DNA of 59,163 bases from contig DZBS01000005.1 of the NCBI GenBank assembly GCA_022729995.1, positions 1 through 59,163 of the forward strand, given 5' to 3'. The first letter of the stretch is position 1. Each line of letters starts with the position of its first letter. Below the pieces are notes generated by a model. It made no database searches. It worked only from the letters and a program-made list of their open reading frames with translations, and was not told the DNA's origin. This document shows positions 19,588-27,682 of the stretch, piece after piece. The position numbers were made by a program, and so were the translations under genes. The DNA is from Draconibacterium orientale. GTDB taxonomy: Bacteria > Bacteroidota > Bacteroidia > Bacteroidales > JAADGE01.

Positions 19588-20310
19588 TTAATGTGCCGCA
19601 AAACCTAATGCTGCAATGCTTACAGTTACTCCTTCAACTTTATTTAATTCGTCAACACACGCCATTAATGTCGACCCTGTTGTGATAACGTCATCAATTA
19701 ACAAAACATGTTTATTTTTTATCAGTTCGGGTTTTTCAATTTTAAAAACCGATTCAACATTTTTTCTTCTTTCAGCAAAAGATTTTTTTGTTTGAGTTTC
19801 ATTATTAACAGTTCTAACCAAAACATTTGTTTCCATAGGAATTTCCATAATATCGGACATTCCTTCACCAATTACTTCACTTTGATTATATCCTCTTTTC
19901 CGCAATTTTGAAGGATGCAAAGGAACCGGAATTATAATATCTGTATTGGAAAAAACCGAACCTGAAATTTCAGCAGCAAAAAATTTACCAAGCTCAACAC
20001 CAATATCCGAACGTCCGTTATACTTCAGTTTATGAATAACTTCCCTGTATTTGCTTCCTTTTGAAAAATTAAAATATGCTGTTGCATGCTTTACTTCACT
20101 TAAACCCCAAAAAAGTTTTTCAACAGCATTTTCCGGTTCTTTATGAAAATTCGTTCTGGGTAAATCATATAAACACATTGTACACAAAACTTCTTCCTGC
20201 TCATTCAAACCCGTTCCGCAAGCAGAACAATTCTTTGGAAAAAACAAAAAAACGAACTCTCTAAGATAAGAATATACAATTCCGATAATTTTTTTTCTAA
20301 TTTTCATCAA
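19588..20310 (-). CDS. comF: ComF-family amidophosphoribosyltransferase-like protein
   Basis: A 240-residue cytosolic protein. The N-terminus has a four-cysteine zinc ribbon (CSACGTGLNEQEEVLCTMC). The C-terminal part is a phosphoribosyltransferase fold with the PRPP-binding motif HVLLIDDVITTGSTLMAC and a preceding KRGYNQSEVIGEGMSD segment, both typical of ComF. ComF proteins are needed for uptake of single-stranded DNA in natural transformation in several bacteria. Their enzymatic activity, if any, is not settled. Convergent with rpoD. No other competence gene is in the window, so its role here is inferred from family. Confidence 0.9.
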   Translation of the reverse strand: MMKIRKKIIGIVYSYLREFVFLFFPKNCSACGTGLNEQEEVLCTMCLYDLPRTNFHKEPENAVEKLFWGLSEVKHATAYFNFSKGSKYREVIHKLKYNGRSDIGVELGKFFAAEISGSVFSNTDIIIPVPLHPSKLRKRGYNQSEVIGEGMSDIMEIPMETNVLVRTVNNETQTKKSFAERRKNVESVFKIEKPELIKNKHVLLIDDVITTGSTLMACVDELNKVEGVTVSIAALGFAAH

Positions 20311-20317
20311 AAAACTT

Positions 20318-20325
20318 TATTTTTG
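20318..20325 (+). promoter_or_regulatory. Candidate -7 box for the SPOR lipoprotein gene
   Basis: TATTTTTG matches TAnnTTTG. It would give a leader of roughly 105 nt to the ATG at 20437. Confidence 0.35.
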
Positions 20326-20436
20326 TAAAATATTTTATACTTTTATATCATAGAATTTTAGTGCCAAACTTTTAATACAAATTTTAAACCGAAATTCTAA
20401 ATTATTCTTTTGATATTAATCCTGAAAAATAAAAAA

Positions 20437-21009
20437 ATGAAAATTGTAAACATCTTTTTAGCAGCCACATTTTTACTTTTTGTAACAAGTTGCAAAAACC
20501 TCAAAGAAGATAAAGAAATTGTAGACGAAGATACGATTGATGTTGAGGTAATTAACAATAATATTGATTCGTCTGAAAACGTCGATACTTTAACAGCAAA
20601 ATTAGATACTGCAAGAATTCTTGTGAAAGACACTGTTAATTCAAAACTTGAAACAGAAAAAATTGAACCTATAATGGTCGAAAATGAAGACGGTTCTTTG
20701 AAAAAAGTATCTGACGAAGAAATAAAAAATGAGGAAACCAAACTTCTTAAACAAAAAAAACCTCACGTTAAAAAGTTTTATATTATAGCCGGAAGCTTTC
20801 AAAACATGAGTAATGCAGTAAATCTTCGTACATTTTTCAAAAGCAAAGGATATCCGTCAATGATTCTTTACCCTTACAGAGGCTACAACAGAGTTGCAAC
20901 CGGTTCATACCCCGAAAGAAATTCGGCGGAAAGAGACATAAAAAAATTCCGTTCGATGAATCTTTTTTATGAAGGTGAAAAAATCGAATTTTGGTTGCTT
21001 TGGAGATAA
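20437..21009 (+). CDS. SPOR-domain lipoprotein
   Basis: A 190-residue protein. I chose the ATG at 20437 because it gives a lipoprotein signal peptide ending in the lipobox LFVTSC (MKIVNIFLAATFLLFVTSCK); a longer frame using a TTG would disrupt it. A low-complexity acidic/threonine linker (about 20-105) leads to a C-terminal SPOR domain (about 110-190): KKFYIIAGSFQNMSNAVNL and YNRVATGSYPERNSAERDI. SPOR domains bind peptidoglycan strands stripped of side peptides, often at the division site. Probably anchored in a membrane by its lipid. Confidence 0.88.
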   Translation: MKIVNIFLAATFLLFVTSCKNLKEDKEIVDEDTIDVEVINNNIDSSENVDTLTAKLDTARILVKDTVNSKLETEKIEPIMVENEDGSLKKVSDEEIKNEETKLLKQKKPHVKKFYIIAGSFQNMSNAVNLRTFFKSKGYPSMILYPYRGYNRVATGSYPERNSAERDIKKFRSMNLFYEGEKIEFWLLWR

Positions 21010-21044
21010 AAGAATAAAAACAATTAGAAAGTTTGCATTTTCTT

Positions 21045-21097
21045 GACATTTCAAACCAAGAAATAAAAATAATTTCTTGGTTTGAAATGTCTTTTTT
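21045..21097 (+). terminator. Strong hairpin terminator, 19-bp perfect stem
   Basis: A perfect 19-bp stem (21045-21063 with 21073-21091) and a 9-nt AT loop, followed by six T. It ends the SPOR lipoprotein gene. On the minus strand the T-run is absent, so it does not clearly end the convergent D,D-peptidase gene. Confidence 0.85.
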
Positions 21098-21106
21098 AAA
21101 ATCAAT

Positions 21107-22606
21107 CTAAAAATTTACTTCTGCAAGTGCAATTAAAACTTTTTCGAGTTTTTTTCGGGCTTCCGACGATGTGCAATTATAATTATTCATATCTATAAAA
21201 AAAGCTGTTTCTCTTCCCGATTTTGTTTTTACATATCCTGCATAAGCTGCTACATATCTTATCGAACCGCTTTTTAAGTGCATATTATTTTCGGCAAAAG
21301 AATTTAAACACAAACTCTTTACGGTTCCGTTTACTCCGGCAACAGGCATCGATTCGTAAAAACTGTCAAAATTCTTACTTTTTGTTTTCATATATTTCAA
21401 CATAAAAACCATTTGCTTTGCAGTTACAGTATTATATCTGGAAAGTCCGCTTCCGTCGTTTAACGACATTCCGCCGACATCCATTCCTTTGCTTTTCCAA
21501 AAATTTTCCATATAAGAAGATGCTTCTTTTGTTGACGAATTTTTTATTCCGGATAATCCTATTTGACACAAAAGTGTTTCTGCATATAAATTTAAGCTTC
21601 TAAAATTTGTTTCTTTAATTATTGTTGTCAAATATGGCGAAACGGTTTCATAAAGTAATTCATGTTTTAATGAATCAATTTCAGCTAATTCCGGATTTTC
21701 GCGATACGTTGTAAATCCTTCGGAAAAATTAATTCCGAATATTTTTAATTGTTTTGAAAATTCGGAAACTAAAAAAATAGCCGGATCGGGAATTGAACCT
21801 TTTATTTCGTAAGAATCTTTTCCTTTAGGCAATTCGCCTCTTATGTATCTGAAATTTGAATAAGGAGCACCAAAAATGTAAGAATTATCGGAATTTGTGT
21901 CGCTTGCTTTAACCTGATTATCAATTACAAGCCCGTCAATTTCCGGAGATACAGATAATATTTCGCATTTATCGCCGACATTTGTTCCTGTTTTGTATGT
22001 TATTGTATACATATTGTCAAAAACGGATAAGCCGTTTGGTCCGGCTCCAAAATAATTTCCCATATCTTCCCAAGCCCACGAAGGCGGAACAATATCGTAA
22101 CAAAATACTCTGGAATCGCCGACTAACTTGCCGTTGACAGAAGAAATTCCTTTAATTTTAATAGCGTTTATCCAATCGTTCATGAATTTATTCTGATTTC
22201 CGTTATTAAAATATTTTGAACCTAAAGTTGGATCACCGCTGCCTTTAATAATTATATATCCGTTAAGTTCGGACGTTGCCGAATCTATATTTCCCACATA
22301 TTCTACACGAGTTTTAAACCTAAAATTTGAACCCAAAACTTCCAAAGCTGTTGCAGTAGTAATTAATTTTTGTGTTGATGCCGGAGCCAAAGCCAAATCG
22401 GGATTTAAAGACGAAAGAACTTCGCCAGAATTAATATCGACAGCATAAAAAGTAAGTCCGGCATTTTTTAAACTTAAATCATTTTTAAATTCATTTACGG
22501 CAATATTTAAACTGTTATTTTTGTCTGATAATTTTTGAGCACACGATTCAATAAAAAATCCGGTTAAAATGAACATTATCAACATCAAACTCTTTAATCC
22601 TTTCAT
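21107..22606 (-). CDS. dacB: D-alanyl-D-alanine carboxypeptidase/endopeptidase (PBP4 type)
   Basis: A 499-residue periplasmic class C penicillin-binding protein (S13 family) that trims or cuts peptidoglycan cross-links. It has a signal peptide with a Cys at a lipobox-like position (MLIMFILTGFFIESCAQK), so it may be a lipoprotein. Catalytic motifs are the SxxK in LAPASTQKLITTATALE, the SxN-type SLNDGSGLSRYN, and KSG in HLKSGSIRYVAAYAGY. Length is normal for PBP4/DacB. It stands alone on the minus strand. Confidence 0.92.
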   Translation of the reverse strand: MKGLKSLMLIMFILTGFFIESCAQKLSDKNNSLNIAVNEFKNDLSLKNAGLTFYAVDINSGEVLSSLNPDLALAPASTQKLITTATALEVLGSNFRFKTRVEYVGNIDSATSELNGYIIIKGSGDPTLGSKYFNNGNQNKFMNDWINAIKIKGISSVNGKLVGDSRVFCYDIVPPSWAWEDMGNYFGAGPNGLSVFDNMYTITYKTGTNVGDKCEILSVSPEIDGLVIDNQVKASDTNSDNSYIFGAPYSNFRYIRGELPKGKDSYEIKGSIPDPAIFLVSEFSKQLKIFGINFSEGFTTYRENPELAEIDSLKHELLYETVSPYLTTIIKETNFRSLNLYAETLLCQIGLSGIKNSSTKEASSYMENFWKSKGMDVGGMSLNDGSGLSRYNTVTAKQMVFMLKYMKTKSKNFDSFYESMPVAGVNGTVKSLCLNSFAENNMHLKSGSIRYVAAYAGYVKTKSGRETAFFIDMNNYNCTSSEARKKLEKVLIALAEVNF

Positions 22607-22725
22607 AAATTTGTTTTTTATTTTGTGGTAAAGATATTATTTTTTTAATAATTTTAAATCACGAAATTTTCAATATTGTTTTAGTTTATTTTTTCAATAT
22701 TAATTTCTTTTAGAATACATTTATG

Positions 22726-22733
22726 TAGATTTG
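22726..22733 (+). promoter_or_regulatory. Candidate -7 box for tatD
   Basis: TAGATTTG matches TAnnTTTG and lies 16 nt before the ATG, implying a very short leader. Confidence 0.5.
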
Positions 22734-22749
22734 CATCAAAATATTAATA

Positions 22750-23532
22750 ATGAATTTTACCGATACACATACACATCTTTTTGCTAAAGAATTTGATTCA
22801 GACAGGAATCAAGTTATTGAAAACGCAATAAAATCGGGCATTACAAAAATGATATTGCCTTGTATAAAATCATCGGATATAGAAATTTTGAATAAATTAG
22901 CAAAAGAATATCCAAAGAATATTTTTCCTTCAGTCGGACTTCATCCTTCCGAGGTGAAAGAAAATTTTGAAGAAGAACTTTCAATAATTTTCGATAGCGC
23001 CAAACTCGAAAATTATATTGCAATTGGCGAAACAGGTATTGATTTATATTGGGATAAAACATTTATCGACATTCAAAAAATATCATTCGAAAAACAAATT
23101 ATCTTTGCAAAAGAAATGAAATTACCAATAATTATTCATGTTAGAGAAGCATTTGATGAAGTTTTTGAAATTGTTGACAAACATCACAACGAAAATCTTT
23201 TTGGCGTTTTTCACAGTTTTACCGGAAATATAAATGAAGCAAAACACATTTGCGAATACGGGAATTTTAAAATGGGAATCAACGGAATTGTTACATTCAA
23301 GAAATCGGGTTTAGATAAAATTATTAGCGAAATTGATATAAATAAAATAATTCTTGAAACAGATTCTCCATATCTTTCTCCATCGCCAAAAAGAGGAATG
23401 CGTAATGAAAGTTCGCATATTATTTACATTGCCGAAAAAATTGCTGAAAATAAAAATATCGATTTAAAAGAACTTTCAGAAATTACCAACAAAAATGCAA
23501 TAGAATTATTTGGTAATAGATTAAAGAATTAA
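22750..23532 (+). CDS. tatD: TatD-family metal-dependent deoxyribonuclease
   Basis: A 260-residue TIM-barrel hydrolase. Metal ligands are in FTDTHTHLF (HxH), AIGETGIDLYW (Glu), IIHVREA (His), GVFHSFTGN (His) and ILETDSPYL (Asp). TatD enzymes are 3'-5' DNA exonucleases with reported roles in DNA repair and DNA turnover. Full length, and followed by the leader element that precedes ansA. Confidence 0.93.
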   Translation: MNFTDTHTHLFAKEFDSDRNQVIENAIKSGITKMILPCIKSSDIEILNKLAKEYPKNIFPSVGLHPSEVKENFEEELSIIFDSAKLENYIAIGETGIDLYWDKTFIDIQKISFEKQIIFAKEMKLPIIIHVREAFDEVFEIVDKHHNENLFGVFHSFTGNINEAKHICEYGNFKMGINGIVTFKKSGLDKIISEIDINKIILETDSPYLSPSPKRGMRNESSHIIYIAEKIAENKNIDLKELSEITNKNAIELFGNRLKN

Positions 23533-23582
23533 ATTTAATAATCTAAAAAATGGGGACTTTAAAAACATTTAATATTAAGAAA

Positions 23583-23671
23583 ATGAAACATCCAAGTATG
23601 ACTCTTGAAATACAAAATAAATATTATTAAGGATGTTCCTATGTAACCTTTAAAATTAAAAAAATAAACAC
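23583..23671 (+). repeat. Leader element copy F (KHPC leader) before ansA
   Basis: The only plus-strand copy. ATGAAACATCC starts at 23583; arms GAAACATCC (23585-23593) and GGATGTTCC (23631-23639) have the 37-nt spacer, and the tail runs to the ansA ATG. The frame begins MKHPS (Cys replaced by Ser) and stops after 15 codons at TAA, where the other copies have a Leu codon. Past that stop the same frame is open (GCSYVTFK...) to a TGA overlapping the ansA start. So this copy looks interrupted if it was ever coding. Confidence 0.65.
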
Positions 23672-24712
23672 ATGAAAAATAATAAACAAAACACTTCAAT
23701 ATTAATAATATATACCGGCGGAACAATCGGCATGATGCTTAACACAGAAACCGGAGCCTATAAACCGGTAAATTTTTCTCAAATACTTGAAAAAATTCCG
23801 GCATTAAAAAGTTTCGGATATAATATTGAATCAATTTCATTTATTCCGCCTGTTGATTCGGCAGATATGAAACCCGAAACATGGATTAAACTTGCAAAAC
23901 TTTTAGAAGAAAAATATACAGAATTCGACGGATTTGTAATTCTGCACGGAACAGATACAATGTCATATACTGCATCGGCACTAAGTTTTATGTTGCAAGA
24001 TTTTAATAAACCGGTGATTTTAACAGGTGCTCAACTTCCTTTGGAAACAATAAGAACCGACGGAAAAGAAAATATTATTACTGCAATAGAAATTGCAGCC
24101 GCACAAAAAGACGGAAAATCTCTTGTGCCCGAAGTTTGCATATATTTTGAAAACAAACTGATGAGAGGAAACCGAACAATAAAGAAAAATGCCGAATATT
24201 TTGATGCTTTCGATTCTCCCAATTATCCATATTTGGCTCAAGCCGGCGTAAATATTATTTACAATAAAAAAGCAATTAAATATTCAGATTATCAGAAAGT
24301 TCCGGTTGTGAGAACAAATTTGGATACAGATATTGTAATTCTAAAACTTTTTCCCGGAATATCAGAAAAAACAATTAAATCGTTATTTGAAATTGAAGGT
24401 TTAAAAGCGGTAGTAATGGAAACTTTCGGCTCCGGAAATGCTTTAATGGACGATTGGTTTATAAATATACTGGAAAATGCAGCCAAAAATGAAATAATTG
24501 TAGTGAATGTTACACAATGTATTGGGGGAAGCGTAGTTATGGGAAAATATGAAACCAGCACAAAACTGAAAAAAGCAAACGTAATTAGCGGAAAAGACAT
24601 GACAACAGAAGCTGCAGTTACAAAATTAATGTATTTACTTGGAATGAATTTAACATATAACGAAGTAATAAATTTTATGCAAAAACCAATTGCCGGAGAA
24701 TTAAGTGAATAA
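23672..24712 (+). CDS. ansA: Type I L-asparaginase
   Basis: Hydrolyses L-asparagine to aspartate and ammonia, probably in the cytosol as no signal peptide is seen. The 346-residue protein has both catalytic threonine motifs: IYTGGTIGMM (about residues 14-23) and VILHGTDTMSYTASALSF (about 89-106). Length fits bacterial type I (AnsA) enzymes. A copy of the KHPC leader element directly precedes its ATG. Confidence 0.94.
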   Translation: MKNNKQNTSILIIYTGGTIGMMLNTETGAYKPVNFSQILEKIPALKSFGYNIESISFIPPVDSADMKPETWIKLAKLLEEKYTEFDGFVILHGTDTMSYTASALSFMLQDFNKPVILTGAQLPLETIRTDGKENIITAIEIAAAQKDGKSLVPEVCIYFENKLMRGNRTIKKNAEYFDAFDSPNYPYLAQAGVNIIYNKKAIKYSDYQKVPVVRTNLDTDIVILKLFPGISEKTIKSLFEIEGLKAVVMETFGSGNALMDDWFINILENAAKNEIIVVNVTQCIGGSVVMGKYETSTKLKKANVISGKDMTTEAAVTKLMYLLGMNLTYNEVINFMQKPIAGELSE

Positions 24713-24769
24713 AAAACCAAAAGAATTTTTTCTTGAAAATAATTTAATTAATTTCGCAAACTCAAAACT

Positions 24770-24856
24770 GGAGAGGTGTCCGAGTGGTTTAAGGAGCACG
24801 CTTGGAAAGCGTGTGTATTGTTAAAGGTACCGGGGGTTCGAATCCCTTCCTCTCCG
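24770..24856 (+). tRNA. tRNA-Ser (anticodon GGA)
   Basis: An 87-nt cloverleaf. The acceptor stem GGAGAGG (24770-24776) pairs with CCTCTCC (24849-24855), with discriminator G at 24856. The anticodon stem-loop is cacgctTGGAAAgcgtg, giving GGA, which reads UCC/UCU serine codons. A long variable arm (class II tRNA) and the T-loop GGTTCGAATCC follow. The CCA end is not encoded. Confidence 0.95.
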
Positions 24857-24868
24857 CAATAAAGATTG

Positions 24869-24901
24869 AAGGATTGAAAAGTTTTTTTCAATCCTTTTTT
24901 A
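24869..24901 (+). terminator. Terminator after tRNA-Ser
   Basis: A 10-bp stem GGATTGAAAA (24871-24880) with TTTTCAATCC (24885-24894) and a GTTT loop, followed by TTTTTT. The rest of the spacer up to 25085 is AT-rich with no clear promoter match. Confidence 0.75.
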
Positions 24902-25085
24902 TTTATTTTATTCAAATTAAACTAATTAGCAACATTTTAATAAAGTTATAAATTCATAGTTTTTAAATATTTCTCAAAATTGTTTTCATAAATAAAAAAT
25001 AAACTAAATTTACATCAACTAAAAAGTATAAAGATAATTACTTTTTAAAAAAAATATTAACTTAATTTTTAACCAAATTAAACAC

Positions 25086-25883
25086 ATGAAAAAGTTATTT
25101 GCACTGATTTCAATTCTCGGAATTTTCGTTTTTGGGTTTAATTCTCAAATACATGCACAAAAATCCGACTCTACAATTACAACTCAAATTGATACAATTT
25201 ATAATAACAATACAGATTCGTTAGCTGTTGACAGTCAGGTTAATGAAGAAGGTAAAATGCACAGACAAATTAAAGAAAAATTCATTGAAGGCGGTCCGTT
25301 TTTTATGAGTTTCATATTAATCGCTTTTATTTTGGGATTAGCTTTAGCTATCGAAAGAATTATATACTTAAATTTTGCAACAACAAATTCCGAAAAATTA
25401 TTGGAACGAATTGAAAAAGCACTGGAAACAGGTGGTTCAACCGCAGCAAAAGAAATTTGCAGAAATACCAGAGGACCTGTTGCGAGTATTTTTTACCAAG
25501 GTTTAGACAGGTCGCACCAAGGAATAGAAGTTGTTGAAAAATCGGTTGTTTCTTATGGAAGTGTTCAAACAGGATTATTGGAAAAAGGTTTAACATGGAT
25601 TTCTTTATTTATTTCTCTTGCACCAATGCTCGGATTTTTGGGAACAGTTATTGGTATGATTGAAGCATTCGATAATATTCAAGCTGCAGGCGATATTAAT
25701 GCCGGCTTGGTTGCCGGAGGTATAAAAGTAGCTCTTATAACCACAGTTTCCGGACTTATAGTTGCAATGGTTCTCCAAGTTTTCTATAACTATATTGTTT
25801 CAAAAATTGATTCTATAGTAAACGACATGGAAAATGCGTCAATTTCATTAATTGATATAATGGTAAAATACCAAAGCAAATAA
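25086..25883 (+). CDS. exbB: ExbB/TolQ/MotA-family proton channel protein
   Basis: The 265-residue inner-membrane subunit that, with ExbD, uses the proton motive force to power outer-membrane work. An N-terminal signal-like segment (MKKLFALISILGIFVFGF) and a periplasmic Thr/Asp-rich stretch come before the first core helix (FFMSFILIAFILGLALAI). Two further helices are in the C-terminal half, with the family motifs APMLGFLGTVIGMIEAF and GIKVALITTVSGLIVAM. First gene of a four-gene operon with an unknown membrane protein and two ExbD proteins. Confidence 0.93.
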   Translation: MKKLFALISILGIFVFGFNSQIHAQKSDSTITTQIDTIYNNNTDSLAVDSQVNEEGKMHRQIKEKFIEGGPFFMSFILIAFILGLALAIERIIYLNFATTNSEKLLERIEKALETGGSTAAKEICRNTRGPVASIFYQGLDRSHQGIEVVEKSVVSYGSVQTGLLEKGLTWISLFISLAPMLGFLGTVIGMIEAFDNIQAAGDINAGLVAGGIKVALITTVSGLIVAMVLQVFYNYIVSKIDSIVNDMENASISLIDIMVKYQSK

Positions 25884-25917
25884 CCAATAAATAATTTCAT
25901 TTTAAAAAATTCAAGCT

Positions 25918-26355
25918 ATGCCTGATAAATTAGCAAAAATTTCAAATATTCTGTTGTGGGTAATGATGTCGGTTTCGGCAGTTTTTATTGTAATGCTTTT
26001 TATTGACGGATCCGACTCGTGGATTAGTAACTCGCTAATATACACTTATATTTTAGCAATCTTTGCAACATTGGTAGCCTTAGGTTTTGGAATACATTCA
26101 ATTGTAATGAAGTTTTTAATCAACCCCAAAAATGCAATAATTAATATAGCACCTGTTATTGGGTTAATTATAATTGTTATTGTTGCATATAATTTTTCTT
26201 CCGGCTCGGCAATGAAAATACCAAATTATACCGAAGAAATATCAGCATCTACAATCAAATGGACCGGAACCGGATTATATGTTACATACACTTTATTGAT
26301 TTTAGCTGTTGTTTCGATAATATTTGTTGAAATATCAAAATTTTTAAAAAAATAA
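25918..26355 (+). CDS. Membrane protein of unknown function in the exbB-exbD operon
   Basis: A 145-residue protein with four predicted membrane helices (about 10-29, 43-64, 76-96, 120-142) and a short loop (SSGSAMKIPNYTEE) before the last. No known catalytic motif. Its place between exbB and two exbD genes, with gaps of 34 and 44 nt, recurs in Bacteroidota. This suggests an accessory subunit of the ExbBD energy-transducing complex, but that role is inferred from position only. Confidence 0.75.
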   Translation: MPDKLAKISNILLWVMMSVSAVFIVMLFIDGSDSWISNSLIYTYILAIFATLVALGFGIHSIVMKFLINPKNAIINIAPVIGLIIIVIVAYNFSSGSAMKIPNYTEEISASTIKWTGTGLYVTYTLLILAVVSIIFVEISKFLKK

Positions 26356-26399
26356 AACAAACTTTTATTTAAATTGATTTTTTTTAACCGATAAAAAAA

Positions 26400-26975
26400 A
26401 TGGCAAAACGACCTTTACAAGAAATAAATGCCGGTTCAATGGCTGACATTGCTTTTCTATTGTTAATTTTCTTTTTAGTTACCACAACAATGAATACAAA
26501 TACCGGAATGCAAAGAAAATTAGCAGCTTTACCCGAAAAAGACGTTAAAACATCTGTTGAAATGATTAAAAGAAATGTTATGATTGTTCTTATTAATAAA
26601 GACAATAAGATTGCAATTGGAGGAAATCCCATTCATATTTCAAATGTAACAGAAAAAGCAAAATTGTTTTTTAAAAATCCTAATAACGACCCAAATTTAA
26701 GTGAAAAAACATCAAAAGAAATTCCTTTTTTTGGAATGATAAATGTTACAAAAGGAGTAATTTCTATTCAAAACGACAGAGGTACATCTTACGAAAAATA
26801 TTTACAAGTACAAAACGAACTTGTTAGGGCAATTAATGAATTAAGAGACGAAATTGCTATGGAAAAATTCCAATTACATTACAATGAGCTTTCCGGTAAT
26901 AAAAAAGAAGCTGTTGAAGAAATTTATCCGTTAGCAATTTCCGAAGCAGAACCAATGGAAATTATTAAAAAATAA
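26400..26975 (+). CDS. exbD: ExbD/TolR-family biopolymer transport protein (first copy)
   Basis: A 191-residue protein with one N-terminal membrane helix holding the essential proton-carrying Asp (SMADIAFLLLIFFLVTTT), then a periplasmic domain. It works with ExbB to drive TonB- or TolA-type energy transfer. The periplasmic part (about 40-191) is longer than in the next copy and differs in sequence, so the two may form a hetero-dimer. The ATG is at 26400, 44 nt after the preceding gene. Confidence 0.9.
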   Translation: MAKRPLQEINAGSMADIAFLLLIFFLVTTTMNTNTGMQRKLAALPEKDVKTSVEMIKRNVMIVLINKDNKIAIGGNPIHISNVTEKAKLFFKNPNNDPNLSEKTSKEIPFFGMINVTKGVISIQNDRGTSYEKYLQVQNELVRAINELRDEIAMEKFQLHYNELSGNKKEAVEEIYPLAISEAEPMEIIKK

Positions 26976-27006
26976 ACATATAAATTAAAATCCTAAAAAA
27001 AAGCAA

Positions 27007-27480
27007 ATGTCTAAATTCAGAAAAAAAGGCAACAAACAAGCCCCTTCACTATCAACGGCATCGCTTCCGGATATTGTATTTATGCTTTTATTCTTTTTCA
27101 TGACAGTTACTTCTATGAAAGAAGTTGATTTAAAAGTCAGAACAGAACTTCCTGATGCAACTGAAGTTAAAAAACTTGAGAATAAATCTTTAATAAGTTA
27201 TATATATGTTGGTCCGCCAAAAGAACAATACAAAAAAAAATTAGGAGAAAACTCAGTAATACAACTTAATGACGAATTTCAAGAAGTTGGTGATATTGCT
27301 GCATATATTCAAGCAGAAAGAGATAACATGGATCCTGAAAATAAAGCTAAAATGACTACAGCTCTTAAAATTGACAAATCTGCATTAATGGGAATTGTGA
27401 TTGATATTAAACAGGAACTAAGAAAAGCAAAAGCTTTAAAAATTAGTTATAATTCAAAAAAAGTTGATGAAATTCAATAA
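27007..27480 (+). CDS. exbD: ExbD/TolR-family biopolymer transport protein (second copy)
   Basis: A 157-residue protein with the same layout as its neighbour: a basic N-terminus, a membrane helix with the conserved Asp (ASLPDIVFMLLFFFMTVTSM) and a periplasmic domain starting with VRTELPDATE. Two different exbD genes in a row after exbB are common in Bacteroidota. It is the last gene of the operon; a MITE-like inverted-repeat element begins 9 nt after its stop. Confidence 0.9.
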   Translation: MSKFRKKGNKQAPSLSTASLPDIVFMLLFFFMTVTSMKEVDLKVRTELPDATEVKKLENKSLISYIYVGPPKEQYKKKLGENSVIQLNDEFQEVGDIAAYIQAERDNMDPENKAKMTTALKIDKSALMGIVIDIKQELRKAKALKISYNSKKVDEIQ

Positions 27481-27488
27481 ATTAAAAA

Positions 27489-27675
27489 AGACTGTCTAAA
27501 AAGAGAGAGATATTTAATAAACTACATAACAATTTGTTATTAATAATCAGTCGACAGTCTTCAGTCTGCAGTAATTGATTGTTTGTTTACAATTACTGAG
27601 AACTGAAGACTGTGGACTTAACTATAAAATAGTAATCATTATAATTTATAATACAAGTTACTTTTTAGACAGTCT
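27489..27675. mobile_element. MITE-like element with 15-bp terminal inverted repeats
   Basis: The 187-nt spacer between exbD and pgk is bounded by perfect inverted repeats AGACTGTCTAAAAAG (27489-27503) and CTTTTTAGACAGTCT (27661-27675). Inside is a long hairpin: arms of about 30 nt (27548-27577 and 27590-27619, about five mismatches), 12-nt loop. No coding sequence and no clear target duplication. The layout suits a non-autonomous transposon relic; the hairpin may also act as a terminator for both convergent genes. Confidence 0.55.
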
Positions 27676-27682
27676 CATTTTT

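Noticed and set aside
24292-24720. 142-codon minus-strand frame opposite ansA
   Set aside because: Fully inside ansA, which has clear catalytic motifs; the reverse frame has no recognisable domain.
27548-27619. Strong hairpin considered as a CRISPR repeat or small RNA
   Set aside because: Only one unit, no repeat-spacer order, no cas genes. It is nested in the 15-bp inverted-repeat element, so a transposon relic or terminator fits better.
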